Assembly (NCBI RefSeq): GCF_027580225.2
Contig: NC_073359.2
Location: 11,599,001 to 11,663,000 of the forward strand
Length of the DNA: 64,000 nucleotides
Direction: 5' to 3'
DNA from: Misgurnus anguillicaudatus
Lineage: Eukaryota; Chordata; Actinopteri; Cypriniformes; Cobitidae
The translations under genes and the position numbers were made by a program. A model generated the notes under the pieces. It was not told the DNA's origin and ran no database searches. It was given only the letters and a program-made list of their open reading frames with translations. This document shows positions 1-10,148 of the stretch, in pieces; within the stretch, counting starts at the first letter, position 1; each line of letters starts with the position of its first letter.

Positions 1-381
1 GCTCTTTGGTCTTGGCCATGTTAGTAGTTGGATTCTTACTGATTGTATGGGGTGGACAGGTGTCTTTATGCAGCTAACGACCTCAAACAAGAGCATCTAA
101 TTTAGGATAATAAATGGAGTGGAGGTGGATATTTTGAAGGCAGACTAACAGGTCTTTGAGGGTAAGAATTCTAGCTGATAGACAGGTGGTAAATACTTAT
201 TTGCAGCTGTATCATACAAATAAATAGTTAACAATCATACATTGTGATTTCTGGATTTTTTTTAGATTATGTCTCTCACAGTGGACATGGACCTACGATG
301 ACAATTTCAGACCCCTCCATGATTTCTAAGTGAGAGAACTTGCAAAATAGCAGGGTGTTCAAATACTCATTTTACTCACTG
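1..381. mobile_element. Tc1/mariner-type element, right end
   Basis: The stretch ends cagggtgttcaaatactcat, then tttactcactg followed by TA, the typical terminal inverted repeat and TA target of a fish Tc1-like family. Upstream sequence matches my recollection of the non-coding 3' part of that family. The left end and any transposase are outside the window. Confidence 0.65.
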
Positions 382-564
382 TAGTTATGCCTGCTTACGC
401 TAAAGCTAACGCTGCAAAGCGAAACTCATTTCCTCTTTACCACTGTTTAGAGCAGCGAAGACGAAATAAAAACGTGCTAGCCGTATGTCAGCTGTTTGGC
501 AGTATTTCAGGCTAGTAAAACGGTGCAATGTCTCATATGCCATGCTGCAATTTCGATGGGTGGC

Positions 565-869
565 CAGTGTTTCCCACAGGATTTTGAGGAGACTGTGGTG
601 GTGATGACATCACCCGCTAATTAGCATATATGTGACGTCATCATTTGCGTTTGATCTATGTTGGCACCTGAAATATGTTTCACTTCTACTCTTTGATCTG
701 TATCTGTATTTGATCTATATTATATATCAAATTATATTTTAAGCTGAATTAAGCTGTTTTAAAAAGCGAAATAAAAATGTAAATGGGAATCGTGAAAATT
801 CTATTTGTGGGGGCCAGTGTTGATTCTGTGGTGGGCCACCACAAATAAATCAATGTATGGGAAACACTG
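565..869. mobile_element. Short TIR element CAGTGTTTCCCA...GGGAAACACTG
   Basis: The terminal inverted repeats are cagtgtttccca and tgggaaacactg, about 300 bp apart, flanked by ggtggc on both sides. The right interior has the paired gtggtgggccaccac motif. It is a common type of fish non-autonomous DNA transposon; it carries no coding sequence. Confidence 0.65.
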
Positions 870-2490
870 GGTGGCACAAGTATTAGGAACTTAAAGATGA
901 GTAACTTGAAGACGCGTCACCCCGAGGAACACGATGGGTACACTCAAGTCTCTTATTTCACTACACTGTGGCTACACTTAGTGTTTTTAAAGGACCTTTT
1001 TTGTGCTTTTTGTATTTAAAAACTGAAATGCCTTTTATTTAACAACATTGTTTCTGGGCTTTTAAGTTTTAAAGAGATTATTTTGTTATATAATTCATAT
1101 ATAATGTTTTATATTCCTTGATTTATTTGTTGCACTGTTTTATAAACACAGTTATATTCTAAAACTCTCATACACTTTCAGTTTACAGTGTCAGATTCAG
1201 TTTACAGTATATAATGTAAATAACAAATAATAATGGGAGTTTTTTTGTAAAAAAATCCAAAACGAATGGCTAAAGGACACATTAACTTATCAATTTTCCA
1301 CTTTATTTTGTGCCTAAACGTACTGCCAAAACTCGCAGACATGAGCACAAATGGACAGCTGTAATTGAGGCTTTTGGCAGATATGTATTTGTTTCTTCCG
1401 TAATTTTAATCCCGATTAGTTTTTTAACTATTTGTGCAGCTTTTATTTGCACAAACACTATAAAAAACATATTTTAACTGTATAAGCTTAACATACAGTA
1501 TCAGTGTATGCAAAGAGATGCACGCAAGCATTAATGCACATGTAAGAAGCGTGCTCTGAGGGAAATACATAACCCCAAAGTCCTTCTTTTTGTCTGAGCT
1601 TGTAAGTCAGACGGTGTAAACCCAGTTGATCTTGGTTTTATACTTCGTATAACAGATGGTGGGGGCCGGACATGTCTTTCTGACTCCCAGGCCGGTCATG
1701 TCTCTCAAACAAGCTCTTAGGGCTACATTGCAGCATTGCAGTTTCTACCCTTTTGTATGTAGTAGAAAAGTAAATCTATGTTGCTCATTAGACAGACTGG
1801 CCAGTCTGTTGTCCTTGTTTTATTAGTTTCATTCTGAGGCGCCTGAAATAGCCGCATGCCCTCACTGTGAGGACACCTGTTTTCCTGTGAAGGCAGCTGC
1901 CGTTCTCGGGATCAATGTGACACAATTGCTTTTATCATCACAGTTGTTGCGACAGTTTCTGCTGCAGTCAGTCAGTTCTGGTTCACTACAAAGCATGCCA
2001 GAGAAAGAATTCATACCTTTACATTTAACGCGATAATAAATATGTGTTGTGAAAGTTTTCCATAAAATGTTTATATAGAAATATCTTCCTATATAGCTCA
2101 ATTGCTAAAGCATGACATTAATAGAATTAAAAAATCAGGGACTTGCTTCGATTCATGAGAAGTGCGGCCTCTAATGGTAAAATCCTACTTGTTGTCCCTT
2201 TAATAAAAGTACAATACATTTGTATCAGTAACATATTACAAATACATTTTGAAATATGTCAAGTAAAACTTTAAAAGTATTAATATTGAGTATTGATAAT
2301 CACCTCAATTGTGAATTTTAAATCTGATTATAATGCATACGATGCTCAAAAGTTGCTGTGTATTACAAGAGTCTGATTTGCCGATCACATAAACTCATAC
2401 AATCGTACATTTTATGTACAACAAAAACTGAGCATTTTTTCCTATTTTGTCATCGAAGGACATGATGAAACCCACATATACTTCTGTTAG
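870..2490. other. srf intron, no recognisable feature
   Basis: AT-rich intronic sequence. I see no exon, RNA gene or clear mobile element here; small open frames on the minus strand (for example 1862-2101) have no family features. Confidence 0.5.
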
Positions 2491-2708
2491 TATACCTGGA
2501 GCCACCAGCACCAATAGCACGACCACGCAGTCATCGGCCTCTTCCTCTCCCTCCTCATCCTCGGTCACCATGCAGACTCAGAGCAGTGCCACCTGCTGGC
2601 CTATCTCCGCCCAGAGTGTCTCCAGTGCAAATGGCACGGTGTTGAAAGCGACGGCTAGTTCGCCCGCTGGGTTGATGCAGCTGCCCAGCGGATTCACTCT
2701 CATGCCAG
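2491..2708 (+). CDS. srf: srf exon: Ser/Thr-rich segment ending FTLMPG
   Basis: The acceptor is ...ctgttag and the donor is G|gtgacg. The exon encodes IPGATSTN, a Ser/Thr/Gln run, then SSANGTVLK and GLMQLPSGFTLMPG, all recognisable in mammalian SRF. The last base is the first base of a split Gly codon (phase 1). The acceptor is only moderately pyrimidine rich, so the 5' boundary is the least certain one. Confidence 0.85.
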
Positions 2709-5700
2709 GTGACGGCTTGTTTTTAATACTTGTCTTTATTTACATCTCTTTACAAATGGGTCCAGATTGCCTTTCGTTTCCTGAGGGTTTCCAGCTTGCA
2801 TGACATCATTGTTATTAATACACATTGACTAATTTGCTTGCCTGCATGTCTGTACATTCTGAATTCTGCTTTCAGCTGATTTTTCTTTATAAAAGCCTAT
2901 TCACACCAAGAGTCTTACATGAAATTCTTTTGGATATGAGATAATTGCAAGTATTTCGCTGGCCAAGCAACATATTTTGTTAAAGAGCACCTATCGTCCG
3001 ATTCATGATTTTACATGGTGTGTAAGTGTGTATTAGTACATGTTAACGATATGCTAAAGCTACAAACCCCAAAGTAAACTACAACACAAAGTAAACTTCT
3101 TGGACTACAACAAACACACAGATTGTTGGCAACAGTTTACTTCCTGGGCCTGTTGACGTGGACAAACCTCTTAGTTAACTCCTGTTAGCATTGCATTGTG
3201 AACGAATCATTCAAACATGTTAAGGAGCGTCACAATTCCAGCTGACGCGAGAGTTATTCAGGACAATCATAACATACAGATTAGCTTGCCAATCAGGGAT
3301 ACAGTACTATTGAAATTGATGAGTTTTGTACAAAATCAGTGCGTTTCAGGAAGACAGGGATATCTGGAGCTACAAAAATGTACGGTATGTGGAAATAATG
3401 TGTTTTTTGAACCATAAACCACATGAACACATTGTATAATACCAAATACACAACATAACGTTGTTGGCTTTTTTTTAGCAATGAAGGCCGTTTAAGCCAT
3501 TCAGGTTTTATAATTTGTCTCGTGACTCAAGTTTGAAAGGGTTAAGACAGAGATGTTTCAACATTTAAACTATGTATACTTGCGAGATTTAACTTTGCGC
3601 CTTTTGAATTCTCTGCTTGAGTTAAAAATTTGCGTCTTTTTTGCTTCTACTTTGTATGTAATCTACTAGCGCAAACAATTAACCTACACTACAGTCGTCG
3701 GTGCTGCCTTGCATTGGTGTCTTACTTCTCCATTTGCCATGGTAGACACCAGCATCATAAACATAGTTGAGTGCCTGTAGCCCATAGTGAGTATTTAGTC
3801 GCAAGGAGGTGCGTGGATTTGCAGACACAAACCGATGCGCAGGAAATAATAAAACGGACAGATTTGCGAAAAAATGCAATTAACATTCATGTATTGGACC
3901 ACGTGGAGGTCGTACCAAATGGTTGAATATTATATTAAGAATTGTGCCATCCCTAGTATTATTAATACAAGGGCCAAGTCCAAAACTGACAGACGTCCGT
4001 TTTAGTGTTGTTGTTTTTTTTACTTCATTTCTTAATCTATGTATAGTTGAGCCAAACTCATTTGTAGTGGCGCCATTTAGCTTGTCATGAAATAATAAGT
4101 ACATTATCAATAAATATATATTAATAAGTAGAATCATCTTGCAAAAAAATAAAAACTGATTATAAAAATGGCATGTTCATCTTTGAATACTGCCCTGAAT
4201 AAGCTAACTTACCTTAAAGTTTACATATAGCCAACAAGACACAATTACTAAATTAACAAAAAATGGAGGCAACGCACCACTTTGTTTATTCAATGAAGAA
4301 ATGCCATATAAATCTCAGATCAAATATGGAGTGCCACAGGGATCACTTTTAGGCCCCATCCTTTTCTCCTTATACATGCTTATCAATTCGGACAATTCAT
4401 GCATGGTGTGGATAGGCTTTAAACAAGAAAGCGTGTTGCTGTGTGCTGCCCCGCTTCGCTCTCTGAGGGTGTTGCTGTGTCCCGCAGGCACTGCTCTTCC
4501 ACCCGGCACACACACCATTCCCCTCAGTCAACTGCAGACGCATTCTCTGGCCATACAGTGTCCGCAGACGCAAAACAGCCACATCACGGCTAGCACCACA
4601 ACCACCGCCGTACCCGCATACACACAAGCCACCCCACAGACCACGCTCTTCCGTCTGCCCGCCACTGTTTCGCTTACAGGTCAGTTCTTCTCATACTATA
4701 CCTGTGTTTTACGCCTGGCTGTCTGAAGGGAGCACTTAGAGGCTGGAAACTTGTGTTTGCATGTGCTTTTTCCAGAATATGTTTCTGTGGCTGAACCTGA
4801 AATTTAAATTGCATTCTTAGCTAATAAAAATCAAGGAAGTAGTCAAGAATGGATTTCACAATGAATTCTGTGTCCTTGTTTAACATCACTAGTGCGAGTT
4901 TACTTGTGCACAATGCAGTGTTTATGAAATAAACACATTTATGAAATTGTTTACAGTTGTTCTTATCATACAAGCAAGTGAACAAAGCATTAAACGTGCC
5001 ATGAAGTCAACTAGGTAGATAGATTTACAATGTCTGAGGACTAAATAATTGCTCTTCATTTTATGCATGTAAAGATGCTCTGTATTATAACAACACTAAG
5101 GATGTTTATGGTTGTGTGTTTATACCAGGTGGTCCAATGCCTCAACAGTTACAAGCCATCCAAGTTCACCCCAGTTCTCAAAGCAGCGAGAGTAGCCCAG
5201 AGATCAGTCAAACCTCCTCCACCTCCACTGGTACTTACAGCCACAGATATACCACTTTAATAAAGACACTGCTCTTATTGGGGATTTAGACCCACAAGCT
5301 GTATAAAGATCATTGAGACGTTAAATCAGCAAGTATATCGGTTATTTATCAGTTATGAGTAGTGTTTCCCCTGCAGTTTTACAGCAGTGATTCTGTTTGG
5401 CGCATTCAGGGTCTGTAAGTGGCGCTCTAATTGCCGTTCATAATCCTGCCGTGCCATTCATATAGATTAAAGGAACAGTATGTAGGATTGTGGCCAAAAC
5501 TGGTACTGCAATCACAAAACTGGTGGCCAATACACACCATGACATAAACATCAGTTGAAGGCTGCAACTGCACTTTTTAAATGACAATATCCTGGCCGGA
5601 CCACTGTTGTGAGTGATATAAGTATTTGAAATGAAAATTATTTCTTAATGTCTAGTGACATATCATTTTATGATTAATTGATATAAATTTCTTACATACT

Positions 5701-8700
5701 GTTCCTTCAACATTAAAGTCCATGATATTTGTACAAAATCATTGTTAATGTACATAATGACTTCACCACAAGCTGCAAAATATTTGGATCCGTTTGGGAA
5801 GAACAGATAAGAGAGAGATTATTACAGTCTAACTGTGCGTTCACACCAGACGCGGAAGAGGCGTCAAAAACGCACTATTCGCGAGTAGTTGTACGCTTGA
5901 ACATTTTGAGTTTACTTGCTTCGATTCTAGTAATTCGAGATATTCACATGTAAATTTGCGTCATGGGAGGGGCTTATATAGCTCAAAATAGGTACTTTTA
6001 CATGCAACCAAATAATCCGTTTGTAATCGTATTGATGGCTCAATCGTATTGAAAAGCCTTCATGTAAACACCTTAATCAATACGATTGAGGTTGATTTGG
6101 ATTCAAATTTGGATCGTATTGAAGGGGGTGGTATACTCCGATCTGTGATCCGATCAGCAGGAGAAAAGTACGCATGTAAACGCGTGAATCGTAGTATTTT
6201 CTAAATCGGATGCAAAAATACATTGTGCACACGCGCAGAACATTTGTGTTCCATGTTCATGTCTTATATTAAACTCTTATATCACATGATTCCTGTCACA
6301 GAAAAACGCAATAGCAAGGCAATATCATCACGCATTAATAACGTAACGTTAATGGGGTAACGCAATGTACATTCTGCCGCGTTTATGTGTACTTTTAAAA
6401 CATTAGGCTACTTAAAGTTGTGCCTTTTTGAAAGTGTGTTTTTATTACCTATATCTGAAAACTTCTTAAGAACAACTTTCTCCAACTTAGTTTTGACTTT
6501 AACCAGAGATAAAGCGTGAACTCAACGAGAGATGCTGTCCGCATCGTAGCGTTGCCAAGTCCTCTGATTTTCTCGAGTTTAGATTTGCGATACTGTTTAA
6601 ACTGTTTCCACAAGTTTTTTTTCTGCGGGTAAAAGATTAAATGATTTGCTTAGTTATTGGTATTTGGGCTGTGAATAGTCATTGGTATGCTTTTGGGCTA
6701 GTTTTGAACGTCCATTCGGATGGGTTTGATACGCGAATCTGGCAACCCTGGCTTTGTGCTTGCGCAGACTTTCAGTTCGGATTCTATAAAATGTACATGT
6801 AAACGAACATGTTAATCAGATTGCAATGTTTAGGGTGCATGTAAACTGTATCGTCGTAACCTTCAATCGTATTAAATTCAGTCGGATTGACAAAATTTTG
6901 TGCATGTAAATATAGCCAATGAGTAAACTTGCCAGATTGTTCGACCTCCTCAATCACTTTCTTCCAAACAAGATCCTTTTAATTCCTGTAAAAGTACGAA
7001 GATGTCTCGTGTAGCGATGATGATTGTCCTTTACTGTTGTTTTGTTTTTCTGCCTCCGCTCGCTTCCTGTAATCACGTCAATCACGTTCAATGTGGAACG
7101 TGGCGCAGGCGTGGTCTGGTGTGAACGCACCATAAAAGTTGAATGCAATTAAATATAATAAAAAACAATAAGCTTACATATAAAAATATTTTAAACTATA
7201 TATAAAAATATAGTTATTGGATTTTTTTTTATTATATGAAAGGCACTACAGGTGTGAAAGGCACTACGGGTTTGCACATCCAATGCTAAATTAACTTTGA
7301 AGGTGACATATTCTATCCGTTCTTTTTTCCATTCTCACAGCAAGTCACACGGCTACCATTGTCACTTCCTCAGTGCCTTCTTCAATGGCAGGTCACATGA
7401 TGTATCCCGGAGCGCACGTCATGTATGCTACATCCACCCCTACGCTTACCGACGGGGGTTTAACGGTCCTGAATACCTTCCCACAAGCACCAACAGCGAT
7501 GCACGTGTCCCACACATCAGGCCAAGACTCAGGTCAGCCAGGGGGTCACGATTACATGTTCATGTTATTTGACTACTTATAAAGGAGGTCTGATCTTCGA
7601 TTAAAGGGACACTCCGTTTTGGAATCCATTCAGCCGATGTACCATGTCTTAAGATTGACAGAAAATTAAAAGTTGCGATTTTCTAGCCAGATATGACAAG
7701 GAACTATACTCTCATTCTGGCGTAATAATCAAGGACTTTGCTGTTGTACCATGGCTGCAGCAGGAGCAATAATATTACGCAGCACCTGAAAGAGTCCCCT
7801 TGGTAACTTTCAATAGCAGGGGACTATTTTCGGGCAGTGCGTAATATCATTTCGCCTGCTGCAGCCATGTTACGGCAGCAAAGTCCTTGATTATTACGCC
7901 AGAATGAGAGTATAGTTCCTGACTATATCTGCCTAGAAAATCGCAACACTTTTATTTTCCGTCGGTCTTAGTACACGATGTAGCTACAGAAGAGACAAGT
8001 TTTTAAGGGGGAATTATTTCTTTTTTATTATTATTTTTGAGTGCAATGCTAATGGACTAATCAGATTCAATGGATTATGCTAAGCTATGCTAAAAGTGGT
8101 ACCGCCAGACCCGGAGATCAGGTGAATGGATTCCAAAACAGTAAAAATGTAATATTTAACTCTAGGGGAGCTGGAAAATGAGCCTATTTTCAAAAGGAGT
8201 GTAGTGTCCCTTTTAAGTTGTGTGAATTTAGCAGCAAATAAGTGTTTCCTAAAGTTGCACAACAACATTGAGGATTATTTTTCGACCACTCCTCCGTACC
8301 TGTTTAAGTTCATTAATATTACTGGGTTGCACACCCTCTTACCATAGCTCAGTCATGGGTTAACTAAAATTAATATATTCTCTTTTTTTTTTATTTAGGT
8401 GGAGTTCCCCAGATGTTTCTTACAGGGCCTCCAGGAACCGTACAGATACCAGTTTCAGCTGTCCCCCTACATTCGGTAACATAACTACAACTCTATACAG
8501 ATATGTACCAGTGGCGGCTCGTGACTGCTCATCTGAGGGGCGCAAATTCAAAATAAGTGTTCAGAGTGTCGTGTGTTGCTTGCGTTTTCAAAATCTGGGT
8601 TTGTTGCATCATGTGAACCATGTGCATCACGTGTTTTGTCAAAATAAGTGCCTGCTGCACATGCGTCAAAACCGTTTATGATAAAAGAGACACTCACGTT

Positions 8701-9137
8701 CACAAAATACACGCAAGACACTCCCTTAATACCAAACTTTGATTAGGCATGAGATTATTCGAATATCTAGCAAACACGAGCGTCTCTTTTATCATAAACT
8801 CTTTAGATGCATCTGCAGCAAGCACTTATTTTGACAAGACACGTGACTCACACAGGATCTCTCGATGCGCAGAACACATATTTTGAAAGAAGGAACCACA
8901 CACATGACGGGCTACATACATGTTGTGACGAACTTCGCCTCGAACGCCCTCTAAAAAAGAAGTCACGGGCCGCCACTGCTATTTACTCATCCTTTTTAAA
9001 AAGTAATGAGCTGGTATCATAAAGCAGTTGTGTTCCTCTCCCTTCAGATGTTGATCAACCAGCAGCCCAACAGTAACAGCGGCGCCACCCTCACAGAGCT
9101 GCGGGTGGTCAATCTGGACAATACCAAAGGAGACTGA
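2491..9137 (+). CDS. srf: srf, serum response factor, 3' six exons (partial)
   Basis: SRF is a nuclear MADS-box transcription factor that binds CArG boxes and controls actin-cytoskeleton and immediate-early genes. Only the C-terminal transactivation half is here. Inferred exons are 2491-2708, 4488-4679, 5129-5230, 7341-7532, 8399-8475 and 9048-9137, with the stop at 9135-9137. Recognisable SRF stretches are SSANGTVLK, GLMQLPSGFTLMPG, QAIQVH, GHMMYPG, LTVLNTF, GTVQIPVSAV and the C-terminal TELRVVNLD (TELQVVNLD in mammals). All junctions are GT/AG and the reading frame is continuous. The protein is Ser/Thr/Gln rich, as expected for this domain. MADS-box exons are outside the window to the left. 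Fish have two srf paralogues and I cannot say which one this is. Confidence 0.93.
2980..3495. mobile_element. TTAA MITE family C, copy 1
   Basis: It starts ttaaagagcacctatcgtcc and is collinear with the copy at 30380-30947, sharing tattagtacatgtta, tacaaaccccaaagtaaac and acaacaaacacac. The right end is degraded (gtttaag). It is non-coding and lies inside an srf intron. Confidence 0.7.
4263..4402 (+). pseudogene. Non-LTR retrotransposon reverse transcriptase fragment
   Basis: Frame 4301-4402 encodes KYGVPQGSLLGPILFSLYM, the conserved RT block around the GVPQGSxLGPxLF motif of LINE reverse transcriptases. The homology stops abruptly before the FADD catalytic motif. It is an isolated fragment within an srf intron, and its open frame runs by chance into the downstream exon at 4488. 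Confidence 0.8.
4488..4679 (+). CDS. srf: srf extra in-frame 192-nt exon (putative cassette)
   Basis: A 64-codon open segment starts after a pyrimidine-rich acceptor (gctgtgtcccgcag) and ends at donor G|gtcagt. It is phase 1 at both ends, so including or skipping it keeps the frame. It encodes a Thr/Gln/Pro-rich peptide beginning TALPPGTHTIPLSQLQ and ending LPATVSLT, a composition that fits the activation domain. I do not recognise a counterpart in mammalian SRF, where FTLMPG is followed directly by the QAIQVH segment. It could be a fish-specific or alternative exon. A retroposon RT fragment lies about 90 bp upstream. Confidence 0.6.
5129..5230 (+). CDS. srf: srf exon: PQQLQAIQVH segment
   Basis: The exon is 102 nt with acceptor ataccag and donor G|gtactt, phase 1 at both ends. 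It encodes GPMPQQLQAIQVH followed by a Ser-rich stretch ending STSTG. This matches the mammalian SRF segment around VPVQAIQVH and the TQTSSSGT motif. Confidence 0.88.
5467..5710. mobile_element. TTAA MITE (ggaacagtatgtagg ends)
   Basis: The left end ttaaaggaacagtatgtagg is mirrored at the right by cttacatactgttccttcaa (the right TTAA is mutated to TCAA). About 240 bp, non-coding, in an srf intron. Confidence 0.7.
5833..7132. mobile_element. PIF/Harbinger-like element, 1.3 kb, with nested insertion
   Basis: The inverted ends tgtgcgttcacaccagacgc and ctggtgtgaacgcacca are flanked by TAA on both sides, the TWA target typical of PIF/Harbinger. Its interior is interrupted by another element (about 5985-6918). 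No transposase reading frame is recognisable. Confidence 0.65.
5985..6918. mobile_element. Nested TIR element (tttacatgca...tgcatgtaaa)
   Basis: Inside the 5833-7132 element, sequence bounded by acttttacatgcaacc and ttgtgcatgtaaatatag is filled with palindrome-rich caatcgtattgaa and gcatgtaaac motifs repeated in both orientations. Likely a younger non-autonomous element; exact ends uncertain. Confidence 0.5.
7341..7532 (+). CDS. srf: srf exon equivalent to alternatively spliced exon 5 (192 nt)
   Basis: The acceptor is ttctcacag and the donor is G|gtcagc, phase 1 at both ends, 64 codons. It encodes TATIVTSSVPSS, GHMMYPGAHVMYATS, GGLTVLNTF, QAPTAMHVSH. In mammals the matching exon 5 is also 192 nt and is skipped to give the SRF delta-5 isoform (established knowledge). 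The same length and phase here suggest the splice option is kept. Confidence 0.92.
7601..8216. mobile_element. TTAA MITE family D, copy 1 (hairpin)
   Basis: It starts ttaaagggacactccg and ends gtgtcccttttaag, with TTAA at both edges. The arms form a long imperfect hairpin: gaactatactctcattctgg at about 7700 is repeated inverted at about 7905. Related copies lie at 17171 and 29175. Confidence 0.8.
8399..8475 (+). CDS. srf: srf exon: GVPQMFLT...GTVQIPVSAV
   Basis: The acceptor follows a long T tract (ttttttttttatttag) and the donor is tcg|gtaaca. The 77-nt exon encodes GGVPQMFLTGPPGTVQIPVSAVPLHS (its central motif GTVQIPVSAV is invariant in vertebrate SRF) and ends in phase 0. Confidence 0.92.
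8500..8979. mobile_element. TIR element CAGTGGCGGCTCGTGAC...GTCACGGGCCGCCACTG
   Basis: The ends cagtggcggctcgtgac and gtcacgggccgccactg are inverted repeats. The interior has paired motifs (aaaataagtg, cataaac) in opposite orientation. It lies in the last srf intron, 24 bp past the splice donor. Confidence 0.7.
9048..9137 (+). CDS. srf: srf last coding exon with stop
   Basis: The acceptor is ctctcccttcag. The exon encodes MLINQQPNSNS then ATLTELRVVNLDNTKGD and a TGA stop. The ending matches the SRF C-terminus (TELQVVNLD in mammals), with a shorter tail. Confidence 0.93.
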   Translation: MLINQQPNSNSGATLTELRVVNLDNTKGD

Positions 9138-9610
9138 CGTTGACAAGGAGTCCGGGTGACTGCTCGCTTATACCGATTCCTCCTGGGATCAAACATGCCA
9201 TGCAATCAGACTGCCATTATATTTATTACTGCCTTCTCACTGCGTCGGGTTCACAGACCCGTGACACGTGAATGACGGGACATTTGAAAGCCTCTTTACG
9301 GACTCCATTCGGTGGGTAGTGTGATAATGGATTATATTTGTTTATATGTATACAAAGACAAACATCTATACCGAGATGTCTGCACTATCGCAGCAGGTGC
9401 TGAAGGTTCACCTTTTGCCCAAAGATTTAGAAATGTTGACGGGTGGACAGAGATACTTGATTGTTGAGTCATTTAAGTTTAATTCGAAACGGTGGTATTC
9501 AAACCTTGTAACTCGCCCCTTGATATTTGAGTCATATAGGTGATTATATAATTGCATGTACATTTGGTGTCCAAAGTCATTTTCATTTTATTTTTAATTA
9601 TTTGAATAAT

Positions 9611-10148
9611 TTAGTACTCAATATTCATGGACCACAAGATATTACAGGCTGTAAGTGTCTTGTATAGCTGAAAATCATGACAAAAATGGAGTAACAATGT
9701 TGACTTTCGTGAGCGTGCGTGCGCGCGTCCGTTTGCGAGCGTGCGTGCGCGCGTCCGTTCGTGAGCGAGCGCGCGTGCGTCCGTTCGTGAGCGAGCGTGC
9801 GTGCGTCCGTTCGTGAGCGAGCGTGCGTGCGTGCGTGCGTGCGTCCGTTCGTGAGCGTGCGTGCGTGCGTTCGTGAGCGAGCGTGCGTTCGCGAGCGTGC
9901 GTGCGTTCGCGAGCGAGCGTGCGTTCGTGAGCGAGCGAGCGAGAGAGAGTCTGTGTATGACTGTCAGTGTTGTTACATACTGTCAACACTGTTACTCTAC
10001 CTTGGTAACAGAGACAGTAACTGAGTTGACACTGACTAATTCTGACAACAGGAAATCGTGATTTTCAGCTATACAAGACACTTTTTACAGAAAATACTTT
10101 ATTGTTACTTTATGGCCTATATCTTGTGATCCATGACATATGAGTAAC
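9611..10148. mobile_element. Inverted-repeat element carrying a minisatellite
   Basis: The left end (tcatggaccacaagatatta, then gtgtcttgtatagctgaaaatc) is repeated in inverted orientation at the right end (gattttcagctatacaagac ... tatcttgtgatccatga). The arms are about 60 bp and the interior holds the GC-rich minisatellite and a set of gttgacac/tgtcaac short repeats. It is likely a non-autonomous DNA element inside the srf 3'UTR; superfamily unknown. Confidence 0.6.
9703..9945. repeat. GC-rich minisatellite (cgttcgtgagcgagcgtgcg units)
   Basis: Tandem variants of gcgtgcgtccgttcgtgagc run with no stop in several frames on both strands. The resulting Arg/Glu/Val/Ala or Arg/Thr/His repeat reading frames are by-products of the repeat, not genes. 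Confidence 0.9.

Noticed and set aside
9675..10061. Arg-rich repetitive open frames on both strands (up to 104 codons)
   Set aside because: They are produced by the GC-rich minisatellite; no start context, no family and open in several frames at once.
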